A stretch of 44,721 nucleotides of DNA from contig NZ_JYDE01000028.1 in assembly GCF_003263515.1 (NCBI RefSeq), forward strand, positions 1-44,721, written 5' to 3'. This DNA comes from Rahnella inusitata (GTDB taxonomy: Bacteria; Pseudomonadota; Gammaproteobacteria; Enterobacterales; Enterobacteriaceae). The notes beneath the pieces were generated by a model. The model ran no database searches and was not told the origin of the DNA. It saw only the letters and a program-made list of their open reading frames with translations. Of the stretch, positions 37,523 through 44,721 are shown piece after piece (position 1 is the stretch's first letter; each line of letters begins with the position of its first letter). The translations under genes were made by a program, and so were the position numbers.

Positions 37523-38160
37523 TTTGCCTCCGCGTCAGGGGTGTTGAAGGCCGTCAGTTCGACAGGAAGTTCTGCCGGGAAAACGTTCATGGCGTTAAGG
37601 CGTTTTAACTGGCTGGCACGGTCAGAGAGATCAGCGGTGACCAGGGTGATCGCCTGGGTCGGGCAGGTGGTGATGCACGCCGGACCTTGCGGGCTGAAAC
37701 TGCATAAATCACATTTCACCGCCACGGCGCGGATGCCGGGGACGCAGTCGAGAAACGGGCTGACAGCGCGCGGCGCACGAGGGGCGGGCAGCGCTTTCGA
37801 GGTGTTGCAGTCGCGCGGAATATCCACAGGCGTACTGCCGGAAAAGGTGATGGCCCCAAACGGGCAGGCGATGCCGCACAGTTTGCAACTGACGCACAGA
37901 CTTTCATTGAGATGAATGGCGTTATTCTCGCGGGTGATGGCATTGACCGGACACACCGGCGCGCAGGGGGCATCTTCACACTGGTGACACATCACCGGCG
38001 CGGAATCCAGACGGTTACGCATCACCTGCAAACGCGGTGCAGACTGTAAGCCGTGGCGCTGATGTTCCTGCGAACAGCTGGCCATACAGGTATTGCAGCC
38101 GATGCAGAGCTTCGGATCGGCTATCACATATTGATTCATGGCAACGGCAGTGCGGCTCAT
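37519..38160 (-). CDS. hycB: FHL electron-transfer subunit HycB
   Basis: 213-aa protein with four [4Fe-4S] motifs: CIGCNTCMASC, CHQCEDAPCAPVC, CVSCKLCGIAC and CDLCS...C-x3-C; links FdhF to the HycEFG core. The ATG at 38160 (MSRTAVAMNQ) has GAGGAG 6 nt upstream, so it is chosen over the internal Met that aligns with E. coli; 7 extra residues result. It is distinct from HydN. Confidence 0.95.
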   Translation of the reverse strand: MSRTAVAMNQYVIADPKLCIGCNTCMASCSQEHQRHGLQSAPRLQVMRNRLDSAPVMCHQCEDAPCAPVCPVNAITRENNAIHLNESLCVSCKLCGIACPFGAITFSGSTPVDIPRDCNTSKALPAPRAPRAVSPFLDCVPGIRAVAVKCDLCSFSPQGPACITTCPTQAITLVTADLSDRASQLKRLNAMNVFPAELPVELTAFNTPDAEAK

Positions 38161-38175
38161 GAAGTCTCCTCTCTG

Positions 38176-38231
38176 TTTCGTCAAAGATGACGAAATCGGC
38201 ACTTAAAATGACATTTCGACACTTATGTCAG
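38176..38231. promoter_or_regulatory. Two FhlA-type dyads between hycA and hycB
   Basis: TTTCGTCA-AAGA-TGACGAAA (38176-38195) is a perfect 8-bp dyad with 4-nt spacer, and TCGACA-CTTA-TGTCAG (38216-38231) shares the architecture with one or two mismatches. E. coli also has an FhlA site in this position. No sigma54 promoter was found in 38161-38314. Confidence 0.65.
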
Positions 38232-38314
38232 AATGAATTGCATTAATTCAACGGCAGTTTCGCGAGGCGTAATTTAATTTTCGCCATGCCTTAAAAATGT
38301 ATTCAGGCGAATAT

Positions 38315-38782
38315 TTATGCCTGAATTAATAATTTTTCTAATTGCGGTAATACGGGCTGATTGTTATGCAGGGAGTCAAACAGACACTGATAAATAGCGG
38401 AAATTTTATTCAGGTAATGTTCCTGTACAGCATTTTTATCGCGGATATCCACGGTGCCGTCGAGACGCCCGTCTTCACTCAGTTTTGCGTGGGCGAAGGC
38501 TTTGAAATCAGGCTCTTCACTGGCTGGGGTCATATTCAAACTGTAGATAACATCCTGACTGTAAAAATCGTCGCTCAGATGAATACTGACGGAGAAATGG
38601 TTAAACAGGGTGAAGCGGATGTCCTGTTCTTCGCTACAGGTAAACTCATGATTTATTTTCTTATTTGACGTGGTAATCGCCTGAATCAGGCTGTTCTGAT
38701 AGGTGTGCCATTGCGATTTAAGGTGATTATTTTTACTGGCAATGTAATCCGCTTTGCTGGTCAGTTCGCTGAGAGTGCTCAT
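38315..38782 (-). CDS. hycA: FHL repressor HycA
   Basis: 155 aa (E. coli 153), anti-activator that lowers FhlA-dependent transcription. Conserved features include SKADYIASKNNHLKSQWH near the N-terminus and EHYLNKISAIYQCL near 120. First gene of the hyc operon, with a sigma54 promoter 85 bp upstream and an FhlA-type palindrome beyond. Confidence 0.93.
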   Translation of the reverse strand: MSTLSELTSKADYIASKNNHLKSQWHTYQNSLIQAITTSNKKINHEFTCSEEQDIRFTLFNHFSVSIHLSDDFYSQDVIYSLNMTPASEEPDFKAFAHAKLSEDGRLDGTVDIRDKNAVQEHYLNKISAIYQCLFDSLHNNQPVLPQLEKLLIQA

Positions 38783-38866
38783 GGTATTTACCCGTTATTG
38801 AGTTCTTTATGGGTGCCATTTCGAAATGTCAGATGACGACGAAAATACGGCGCATAAGTCTCTGTT

Positions 38867-38882
38867 GGCATAAAGCGTGCCA
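38867..38882 (-). promoter_or_regulatory. Sigma54 promoter of hycA
   Basis: Minus strand TGGCACG-CTTT-ATGCC: perfect -24 and GC at -12. Start expected near 38855, about 73 nt before the hycA ATG. Confidence 0.8.
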
Positions 38883-38912
38883 GTTACGAGAATTTTGATA
38901 TAACAGATTTAA

Positions 38913-38925
38913 AATCAACAGCTTG
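38913..38925. promoter_or_regulatory. IHF site between hycA and hypA promoters
   Basis: AATCAACAGCTTG matches the IHF consensus WATCAANNNNTTR fully. It lies between the hycA sigma54 promoter and the palindrome at 38990, where DNA bending would help FhlA reach the promoter. IHF acts in the same region in E. coli. Confidence 0.7.
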
Positions 38926-38989
38926 ATGAATTAATAACTTTTAAGTGTCTTCTGCGGGGAAAGAAATGACATGTCGATGACACCTTATT

Positions 38990-39005
38990 TCGACATATAT
39001 GTCGT
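38990..39005. promoter_or_regulatory. FhlA-type dyad between hycA and hypA
   Basis: TCGACA-TATA-TGTCGT, with a 14-bp perfect core CGACATATATGTCG. It is about 48 bp upstream of the hypA -24 element and about 108 bp upstream of that of hycA, so it can serve both operons. A further GACATGTC palindrome lies at 38968-38975. Confidence 0.7.
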
Positions 39006-39052
39006 GACGTGATTTTACTGTCAGTCGCGGATTTAATTCGTGCGAAAAACTC

Positions 39053-39068
39053 TGGCATTAATATTGCA
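39053..39068 (+). promoter_or_regulatory. Sigma54 promoter of hypA
   Basis: TGGCATT-AATA-TTGCA, with the complete -12 element. Start expected near 39081, about 24 nt before the hypA ATG. Confidence 0.85.
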
Positions 39069-39104
39069 AACATCCTTCATCACTTTCCAAAGAGAGCGGA
39101 AATC

Positions 39105-39449
39105 ATGCACGAAATAACCCTGTGCCAGAATGCCGTGGAAATCATGCAGGAATTTGGCCGGCAAAATAATGCGCGCAGAATTACTGCCGTGTGGATGGAA
39201 GTGGGCGCATTTTCCTGCGTTGAGCCAGAGGCGCTGACATTCTGCTTTGAACTGGCCTGCCGCGAAACGCTGGCACAAGGCTGCGAGCTGCATCTTGCGA
39301 CGCCCGCCGCCGTTAGCTGGTGCCACGATTGCCAGCAGGATATCCGCTTGCTCAGCCCCGGCGTGCTGCTCTGCCCGCAGTGCGGCGGCCGCAATTTAAG
39401 GGTCATTGCCGACGATGGCATGAAAATCAAACGTATTGAAATCGAATAA
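39105..39449 (+). CDS. hypA: Nickel-insertion protein HypA
   Basis: 114 aa (E. coli 116). N-terminal MHE nickel site (Met1-His2-Glu3) and zinc motif CHDC-x-n-CPQC in the C-terminal half. Brings nickel to the hydrogenase large subunit with HypB. Longer reading upstream is not used because MHE must be the N-terminus. GAGCGGA precedes it. Confidence 0.95.
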   Translation: MHEITLCQNAVEIMQEFGRQNNARRITAVWMEVGAFSCVEPEALTFCFELACRETLAQGCELHLATPAAVSWCHDCQQDIRLLSPGVLLCPQCGGRNLRVIADDGMKIKRIEIE

Positions 39450-39477
39450 CGGGCACGATGTGCCCGGGGAGAAAACT

Positions 39478-40275
39478 ATGTGCAGTACCTGTGGTTGCGC
39501 CAGCGGCGAGCTTCGGATTGAAGGCGTCAGCAGCGAACATTCTCATCATCACTCTTCTGACGACGCTTCCCCGCATTCTCATTCCCACATTCACGATCAT
39601 TCCCATGGCCTGCCGTTTGCACCGCGTCGCCTGATTGATATCGAAATGGACGTGCTGGCCAAAAATAATCATATCGCCGCCCATAACCGCGAGCATTTTG
39701 CGCAGGCGTCGATTTTGGCACTGAATCTGGTTTCCAGCCCCGGCTCCGGTAAAACCACGTTGCTGACCAGCACACTCACCCGTCTGGCCTTGCAGTTTGA
39801 CTGCGCGGTAGTAGAGGGCGATCAGCAAACCACCAACGATGCCGATCGCATCCGCGCGACGGGTGTTCCGGCAATCCAGGTCAATACCGGTAAAGGCTGC
39901 CATCTGGATGCGCAGATGGTTCACGATGCCGTACATCAGCTGGCACCTAAAAATAACAGCCTGCTGTTTATCGAAAACGTCGGCAATCTGGTGTGCCCGG
40001 CCAGTTTCGATCTTGGCGAACGTCATAAAGTGGCAGTGCTTTCGGTCACCGAAGGTGAAGACAAGCCGCTGAAATACCCGCATATGTTCGCGGCGTCGCG
40101 GTTGATGATCCTCAATAAAATCGATCTTCTGCCTTACGTCACTTTTGATGTCGACACCTGCATCGCCAATGCGCGTCAGGTGAATCCAGAGATTGAAGTT
40201 ATTCAGCTTTCGGCCACGACAGGCGAGGGCATGGAACAGTGGCTGGCGTGGCTGGAGCAGCAACGATGTGCATAG
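39478..40275 (+). CDS. hypB: Nickel GTPase HypB
   Basis: 265 aa (E. coli 290). N-terminal high-affinity nickel motif C-x2-CGC at residues 2-7, a His-rich stretch (about residues 20-43, with HSHHH and [11 protein letters not shown]) that can store nickel, then a SIMIBI GTPase domain: P-loop SSPGSGKTT near 85, the ENVGNLVCP switch near 162 and NKID near 208. The His-rich stretch is absent from E. coli HypB and recalls rhizobial HypB. ATG 39478 is after GGGGAG; a 7-bp hairpin CGGGCAC/GTGCCCG (39450-39466) lies between hypA and its ribosome-binding site. Confidence 0.95.
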   Translation: MCSTCGCASGELRIEGVSSEHSHHHSSDDASPHSHSHIHDHSHGLPFAPRRLIDIEMDVLAKNNHIAAHNREHFAQASILALNLVSSPGSGKTTLLTSTLTRLALQFDCAVVEGDQQTTNDADRIRATGVPAIQVNTGKGCHLDAQMVHDAVHQLAPKNNSLLFIENVGNLVCPASFDLGERHKVAVLSVTEGEDKPLKYPHMFAASRLMILNKIDLLPYVTFDVDTCIANARQVNPEIEVIQLSATTGEGMEQWLAWLEQQRCA

Positions 40276-40544
40276 GCATTCCAGGACAAATTGTCGCGCT
40301 GCACGAACAGCAGCCCGATCATGCCTGGGCAGAAGTGTGCGGCATGCGTCGCGAAGTGAATATTGCGCTGGTGTGTGAAGGGAAACCTGACGCGTTGATC
40401 GGCTGCTGGGTATTAATCCACGTAGGTTTTGCGCTCAGTAAGCTGGATGAACAGGAGGCGCGGGATACGCTGGCAGCGTTACATGAAATGGAAGAAGTGG
40501 AAGCCGACGTCGCGCTGTTTCTCGGCAAAGGAGAGGCAAGATAA
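40266..40544 (+). CDS. hypC: Hydrogenase maturation chaperone HypC
   Basis: 92 aa (E. coli 90). N-terminal MCIGIPGQI, where the Cys2 after Met removal carries the Fe(CN)2CO precursor, and [13 protein letters not shown] near 56. Overlaps hypB by 10 nt; the stop and the hypD start share TAATG. Confidence 0.96.
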   Translation: MCIGIPGQIVALHEQQPDHAWAEVCGMRREVNIALVCEGKPDALIGCWVLIHVGFALSKLDEQEARDTLAALHEMEEVEADVALFLGKGEAR

Positions 40545-41698
40545 TGCGGTTTGTCGATGAATTTCGAGATCCAAAACTCGCCAAAACGTTGATCGAACGT
40601 TTGCATCAGCGGGCGGCGCAGCTGCCTTATACCGCCGAAAAACCGATGCAGATTATGGAAGTCTGCGGCGGTCATACTCACGCTATTTTCAAGTTCGGGC
40701 TGGATAAACTGCTGCCGCCACAGCTGGAATTTATCCACGGGCCGGGCTGTCCGGTATGCGTTTTACCGATGGGGCGGATCGACGCCTGTTGTGAAATCGC
40801 TGCCCATCCGCAGGTGATTTTCTGCACCTTCGGCGATGCGCTGCGCGTGCCCGGTGAGCGCGGTTCGCTGCTGACAGCGCGCGAACGCGGCGCGGATGTG
40901 CGCGTGGTGTATTCGCCGCTCGATGCATTGAAACTGGCACGTGAAAATCCGCAGCGCAGCGTGGTGTTTTTCGCCCTCGGTTTTGAAACCACACTGCCGG
41001 TCACCGCTGTCACACTGCAACAGGCGCGCCGCGAAGGACTGACGAATTTCAGCGTCTTCTGTCAGCACATCAGCCTGATCCCGACGTTGCGCAGCCTGTT
41101 GCAACAGGACGACGTGCGTATCGATGCGTTTCTCGCGCCCGGCCACGTCAGCATGGTGATCGGCACCTCGCCCTATCACTTCATCAATGAACAGTTCGGC
41201 AAACCGCTGGTGATAAGCGGCTTTGAGCCGCTGGATATATTGCAGAGTGTTTTGATGCTGGTGGAACAAGTTTGCGAGGCATCGTGTAAAACCGAAAACC
41301 AATACCGTCGGGTGGTACCGCAAGAGGGTAACCTGCTGGCACAGGAGGCGATGCGGGAGGTGTTTGTGCTTTCCGGCAGCAGCGAATGGCGCGGTCTGGG
41401 GCTGATTGAGAATTCAGGAATACAACTGACCGGCGCCTACGAGGCTTTCGATGCCGAACGGCGTTTTAATCCGCAGGTGCAGTCGGTTTGCGATGATCCT
41501 CGCGCACGCTGTGGCGAAGTGCTGACCGGGCGCTGTAAACCGCATCAGTGTCCGCTGTTTGGCACCGGTTGTACGCCGCACAATGCGTTCGGCGCACTGA
41601 TGGTGTCATCAGAAGGTGCCTGCGCAGCCTGGTATCAGTACCGGCATCAGGAAACTCAATACGTGCAAATTGAAGAAAATCAGAAGGTGGCAGGATGA
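40544..41698 (+). CDS. hypD: Fe(CN)2CO assembly protein HypD
   Basis: 384 aa (E. coli 373). CGGHTHA near residue 41, GPGCPVCV near 67 (thiol-redox Cys pair) and the [4Fe-4S] Cys residues in the C-terminal CGEVLTGRCKPHQCPLFGTGCTP region (first Cys near 322). Scaffold for the Fe ligands with HypC and HypE. Confidence 0.96.
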   Translation: MRFVDEFRDPKLAKTLIERLHQRAAQLPYTAEKPMQIMEVCGGHTHAIFKFGLDKLLPPQLEFIHGPGCPVCVLPMGRIDACCEIAAHPQVIFCTFGDALRVPGERGSLLTARERGADVRVVYSPLDALKLARENPQRSVVFFALGFETTLPVTAVTLQQARREGLTNFSVFCQHISLIPTLRSLLQQDDVRIDAFLAPGHVSMVIGTSPYHFINEQFGKPLVISGFEPLDILQSVLMLVEQVCEASCKTENQYRRVVPQEGNLLAQEAMREVFVLSGSSEWRGLGLIENSGIQLTGAYEAFDAERRFNPQVQSVCDDPRARCGEVLTGRCKPHQCPLFGTGCTPHNAFGALMVSSEGACAAWYQYRHQETQYVQIEENQKVAG

Positions 41699-42717
41699 GC
41701 GTGAGCAATGACGTGGTAACAATGGCGCACGGCAGCGGCGGACGGGCGATGCAGCAGATGATCGAACGGATGTTTTTGGCCGCATTTGATAATCCCTGGC
41801 TCAACGAACGGGAAGACGGCGCGCGGATAAGCCTCGCCGATCTCAGCCGTCAGGGCGATCGTCTGGTCTTTACAACCGACAGCTACGTCATCGATCCGAT
41901 TTTCTTCCCCGGCGGCAACATCGGCAAACTGGCGGTTTGCGGTACGGCTAACGATCTGGCCGTCAGCGGCGCGACACCGGCTTATCTTTCCTGCGGATTT
42001 ATTCTCGAAGAAGGCTTTCCGCTGGGCGATTTGCAGAAAATTGTCACCACGATGGCGCAGACCGCCAGGGAAGCGGGCATCGCGATTGTCACCGGCGATA
42101 CCAAAGTGGTGCAGCGCGGCGCAGCCGACAAAATCTTCATCAATACCGCCGGGATCGGCGTGATACCTACTGCGGTGAACTGGGCTGCGAAATCTGTTCA
42201 GGCCGGTGACAAAGTGATCGTCAGCGGTACGCTTGGCGATCACGGTGCAGCAATTCTCAATCTTCGCGAACAGTTGGGGATGGACCTCGGTGTGCAAAGC
42301 GATTGCGCCGTACTGGCACCGATGATTGCGCCGCTGCGTATGCTGGCCGGTGTCCATGCTCTGCGCGACGCCACGCGCGGCGGCGTGAACGCTATCCTGC
42401 ACGAATTTAGCGATGCCAGCGGTTTCGGGATTTGCATCGACGAAAATGCCTTACCGGTCAAAGAGGCAGTACGCGGGATCTGCGAACTGCTCGGGTTGGA
42501 GCCGTTGAATTTTGCCAACGAAGGCAAACTGGTGGTGGTGGTCGCCCCGCAGGCAGAAGACGCTGTGCTGAAAATCCTGCACGACCATCCGTTAGGGACT
42601 GATGCTGCAACTATCGGCGAAGTGACTGAACATCCGCAGGTCTGTTTACGCGGTGCACTCGGCGTTGTCCGGCAACTGATGTTGCCTCATGCCGAACCCT
42701 TACCCCGTATTTGTTGA
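41695..42717 (+). CDS. hypE: Hydrogenase maturation protein HypE
   Basis: 340-aa dehydratase (AIRS family) that turns HypF-transferred thiocarboxamide into thiocyanate. HGSGGRAMQ (near 12) ATP-binding motif, GDTKVV near 134, and the C-terminal PRIC with the essential cysteine at the very end. ATGA overlap with hypD. Confidence 0.97.
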   Translation: MSVSNDVVTMAHGSGGRAMQQMIERMFLAAFDNPWLNEREDGARISLADLSRQGDRLVFTTDSYVIDPIFFPGGNIGKLAVCGTANDLAVSGATPAYLSCGFILEEGFPLGDLQKIVTTMAQTAREAGIAIVTGDTKVVQRGAADKIFINTAGIGVIPTAVNWAAKSVQAGDKVIVSGTLGDHGAAILNLREQLGMDLGVQSDCAVLAPMIAPLRMLAGVHALRDATRGGVNAILHEFSDASGFGICIDENALPVKEAVRGICELLGLEPLNFANEGKLVVVVAPQAEDAVLKILHDHPLGTDAATIGEVTEHPQVCLRGALGVVRQLMLPHAEPLPRIC

Positions 42718-42846
42718 TCTCATCAGGGAGTGGCCTGCTGCGAAAGGGGTAGAATTTTGCTTATCGCCCTTCGATGAAATTCCTGTTACCCGGAATCATG
42801 TTACTCATTTTCTTTATTCAAAAAACGGGTACCCAGAGCTAACGCT

Positions 42847-44721
42847 ATGCAGAGTGCAACAATGAGCATCACAAAACATAAAGGATTACTGGAACTGACG
42901 CGCACGTTGCTGCTGCAACAGACCATGACATCGCTGCTGGAAACCCTGACGCAGGTGGTGCAAAGCGCCGGTATCGCCGAAGCCGTCACGCTGGTGTTGT
43001 TCGATAACAACAGCGACCGCGTCAGTTTTTATGGGATCGACCCGCATCATCAGCCGGTCAGCTATGAAGATGAAACCCTGCTGGCCACCGGACCGGTGCA
43101 TGCCTTGCTCAATAACCCAAAAATGCAGGTCTGGCGCAGTGAGGCGCTGAATTTGCGCTATCCGCAACTGTCGGCGCTGAATCTCTATCCGGCCTTTACC
43201 GATTACTGTCTGGTGCCGTTGCTGGCCTCTTCCGGACTGCTCGGTGGCTGTGAATTTACCCGTCAGCACGACAATTCGTTCAGCGAGGCAGACAAAGCCG
43301 GTTTACATGAACTCTGTATGCTGACTGCGATTGCCGTCGAACAAATTCAGCTGCGTGAAAATGCGCTGTTTCAGCAATCCCTGCTGCGCCACGAACGCGA
43401 CGACTTTCGTATTCTGGTGGACATCACCAACGCGGTGCTTTCTAAATTAGATCTCGACGAGCTCACCGGAGAAATCGCAAAAACTATCCATCATTTCTTC
43501 CACATTAACGCCATCAGTATTGTGTTATGCGATGCCGGAAATGAGAGCGAACAGGCGAGCGTTTACGCCACGCATTACGTACAGACACACGTTGCAGAAC
43601 GTGAACAGTCGCGCATGGCGCTTGCGGGAACGGTGGAACAGCAGGTGATGAAAAGCGGCGAGATGCTGCTGACCAACCTGCGGCCAGATAGCGAAGGGGA
43701 AAGCGACATGAGCACGCTGTTCCATCTTCTCTGGCGCGAGCAAACCAAAACGCTGTGCATTCTGCCGTTACGTTTCGGCCATAAAACGCTGGGCGTGCTT
43801 AAGCTGGCGCAGTGCCAGCCGGACAATTTCAACTCCGCCAATCTGCGGGTGTTGCAGCAAATCGCCGAACGTATAGCCATCGCGGTGGATAACGCGCTGG
43901 CTTATCAGGAAATCAAAAGCCTGAAGGAAAAACTGCAACACGAAAATCTGTACCTGACCGAGCAAATCAATAGCAACAACCCAGATTTCAGCGACATTGT
44001 AGGACGCAGTCAGAGTATGTCAGCGGTGCTCAAACAGGTGGAGATCGTGGCGAAAAGCGATTGCTCGGTGCTGATCCTCGGGGAAACCGGTACCGGCAAG
44101 GAGCTGATCGCCAGGGCTATCCACAATCTCGGCGACCGCCGCGATCAGCGCATGGTGAAAATGAACTGCGCCGCGATGCCTGCCGGACTGATGGAAAGCG
44201 ATCTCTTCGGCCATGAAAAAGGCTCATTTACCGGCGCGACCGCGCAACGAATGGGACGTTTCGAACTGGCCGACAAAGGCACCTTGTTTCTTGATGAGGT
44301 CGGTGAAATCCCCCTTGAGCTGCAACCCAAGCTGCTGCGGATCCTGCAGGAGCAAGAGTTCGAGCGCGTGGGCGGTAACAAACTGATTTCAGTGAACGTG
44401 CGCATGATCGCCGCGACCAATCGCGATTTGCAGCAGATGGTCGCTGACAAAGAATTCCGCAGCGATCTGTTTTACCGGCTGAACGTGTTTCCGATTATTA
44501 TTCCGCCGTTGCGTGAACGCCCGGAAGATATCCCGCAGCTGGTAAAGTTCCTTACCTATAAAATCGCCAAACGGATGAAGCGCACCATCGACAGTATTCC
44601 GGCAGAAACTTTGCGCCTTCTGAGCCGCATGCCCTGGCCGGGTAATGTGCGCGAACTGGAAAACGTCATCGAGCGTGCCGTCCTGCTGACGCGCGGCACC
44701 GTGCTGGATCTTCAACTCCCC
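42847..44721 (+). CDS. fhlA: Formate hydrogenlyase transcriptional activator FhlA (3' end outside the window)
   Basis: Sigma54-dependent activator that senses formate and turns on hyc, hyp and fdhF units. 625 codons are present; the C-terminal FIS-type helix-turn-helix (about 65 residues by comparison with the 692-aa E. coli protein) is missing because the window ends. Order: two GAF-like sensory domains (about 15-180 and 195-355), then the AAA+ domain with Walker A GETGTGKE at 412-419, loop GSFTGA at 459-464 (Ser460 in place of the usual Ala), Walker B LFLDEVGE near 482. The ATG at 42847 gives an N-terminus offset equal to E. coli (MSYTPMS against MQSATMS); another in-frame ATG is at 42862. 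The 129 bp after hypE has no terminator, so fhlA may be read from the hyp operon. Confidence 0.96.
   Translation, partial: MQSATMSITKHKGLLELTRTLLLQQTMTSLLETLTQVVQSAGIAEAVTLVLFDNNSDRVSFYGIDPHHQPVSYEDETLLATGPVHALLNNPKMQVWRSEALNLRYPQLSALNLYPAFTDYCLVPLLASSGLLGGCEFTRQHDNSFSEADKAGLHELCMLTAIAVEQIQLRENALFQQSLLRHERDDFRILVDITNAVLSKLDLDELTGEIAKTIHHFFHINAISIVLCDAGNESEQASVYATHYVQTHVAEREQSRMALAGTVEQQVMKSGEMLLTNLRPDSEGESDMSTLFHLLWREQTKTLCILPLRFGHKTLGVLKLAQCQPDNFNSANLRVLQQIAERIAIAVDNALAYQEIKSLKEKLQHENLYLTEQINSNNPDFSDIVGRSQSMSAVLKQVEIVAKSDCSVLILGETGTGKELIARAIHNLGDRRDQRMVKMNCAAMPAGLMESDLFGHEKGSFTGATAQRMGRFELADKGTLFLDEVGEIPLELQPKLLRILQEQEFERVGGNKLISVNVRMIAATNRDLQQMVADKEFRSDLFYRLNVFPIIIPPLRERPEDIPQLVKFLTYKIAKRMKRTIDSIPAETLRLLSRMPWPGNVRELENVIERAVLLTRGTVLDLQLP

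Noticed and set aside
38161-38314. Separate sigma54 promoter for hycB
   Set aside because: FhlA-type dyads are present, but no TGGCAC-N5-TTGCA match was found; hycB is probably read from the hycA promoter.
39427-40263. 278-codon open frame antisense to hypB
   Set aside because: Shadow of hypB; no motif and no ribosome-binding site of note.
41680-42402. 240-codon open frame antisense to hypE
   Set aside because: Shadow of hypE.

Overview
The window is a 44.7 kb piece of an Enterobacterales chromosome. Most proteins match Escherichia coli families closely, and several E. coli neighbourhoods are kept: nupC/mntH/ypeC, yfeO/glk, ypdAB/alaC, csgDEFG/csgBAC, and hycA-I/hypA-E/fhlA. The added ipdC, the PACE exporter, the DUF4153 protein and the nickel permease suggest a non-Escherichia member, perhaps Yersiniaceae (Rahnella- or Serratia-like). 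That placement is inference. I see no insertion sequence, prophage, integrase or CRISPR array.

Left part (1-19.4 kb) is housekeeping and small metabolic units: tRNA-Ala(GGC), the nucleoside permease NupC, the manganese importer MntH with a Fur-like box, the DUF2502 protein YpeC, an aldo/keto reductase, indolepyruvate decarboxylase IpdC, a LysR regulator divergent from a PACE efflux protein, the racemase YgeA, the CLC-type protein YfeO, glucokinase, the pyruvate-sensing pair YpdA/YpdB, a GNAT acetyltransferase, the alanine aminotransferase AlaC, a cytochrome b561, a DUF4153 membrane protein and an NTF2-like protein.

Middle part (19.4-24.2 kb) is a complete curli locus. csgDEFG runs leftward and csgBAC rightward from an approximately 870 bp regulatory region with an OmpR-like direct repeat before csgD and a CsgD-type box before csgB.

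Right part (24.15-44.7 kb) is one compact formate hydrogenlyase (FHL-1) island. Leftward: hycABCDEFGHI, then hydN-fdhF-hypF-nixA (nickel permease). Rightward: hypABCDE then fhlA, which runs off the window. The island encodes the formate dehydrogenase, electron-transfer subunits, [NiFe]-hydrogenase 3, its membrane arm, the maturation endopeptidase, all six Hyp factors, nickel uptake and the activator. Three sigma54 -24/-12 promoters and four palindromes of one shared architecture (half-sites separated by 4 nt) make FhlA/RpoN control likely.

The most notable points are a formate dehydrogenase H with Cys (TGC) at position 140 where E. coli uses selenocysteine, the repeated FhlA-type operator, a GSFTGA variant of the sigma54-contact loop in FhlA, a nickel permease placed in the hydrogenase operon, and a possible small RNA between ypeC and the aldo/keto reductase. 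No wholly new multi-gene system is evident.
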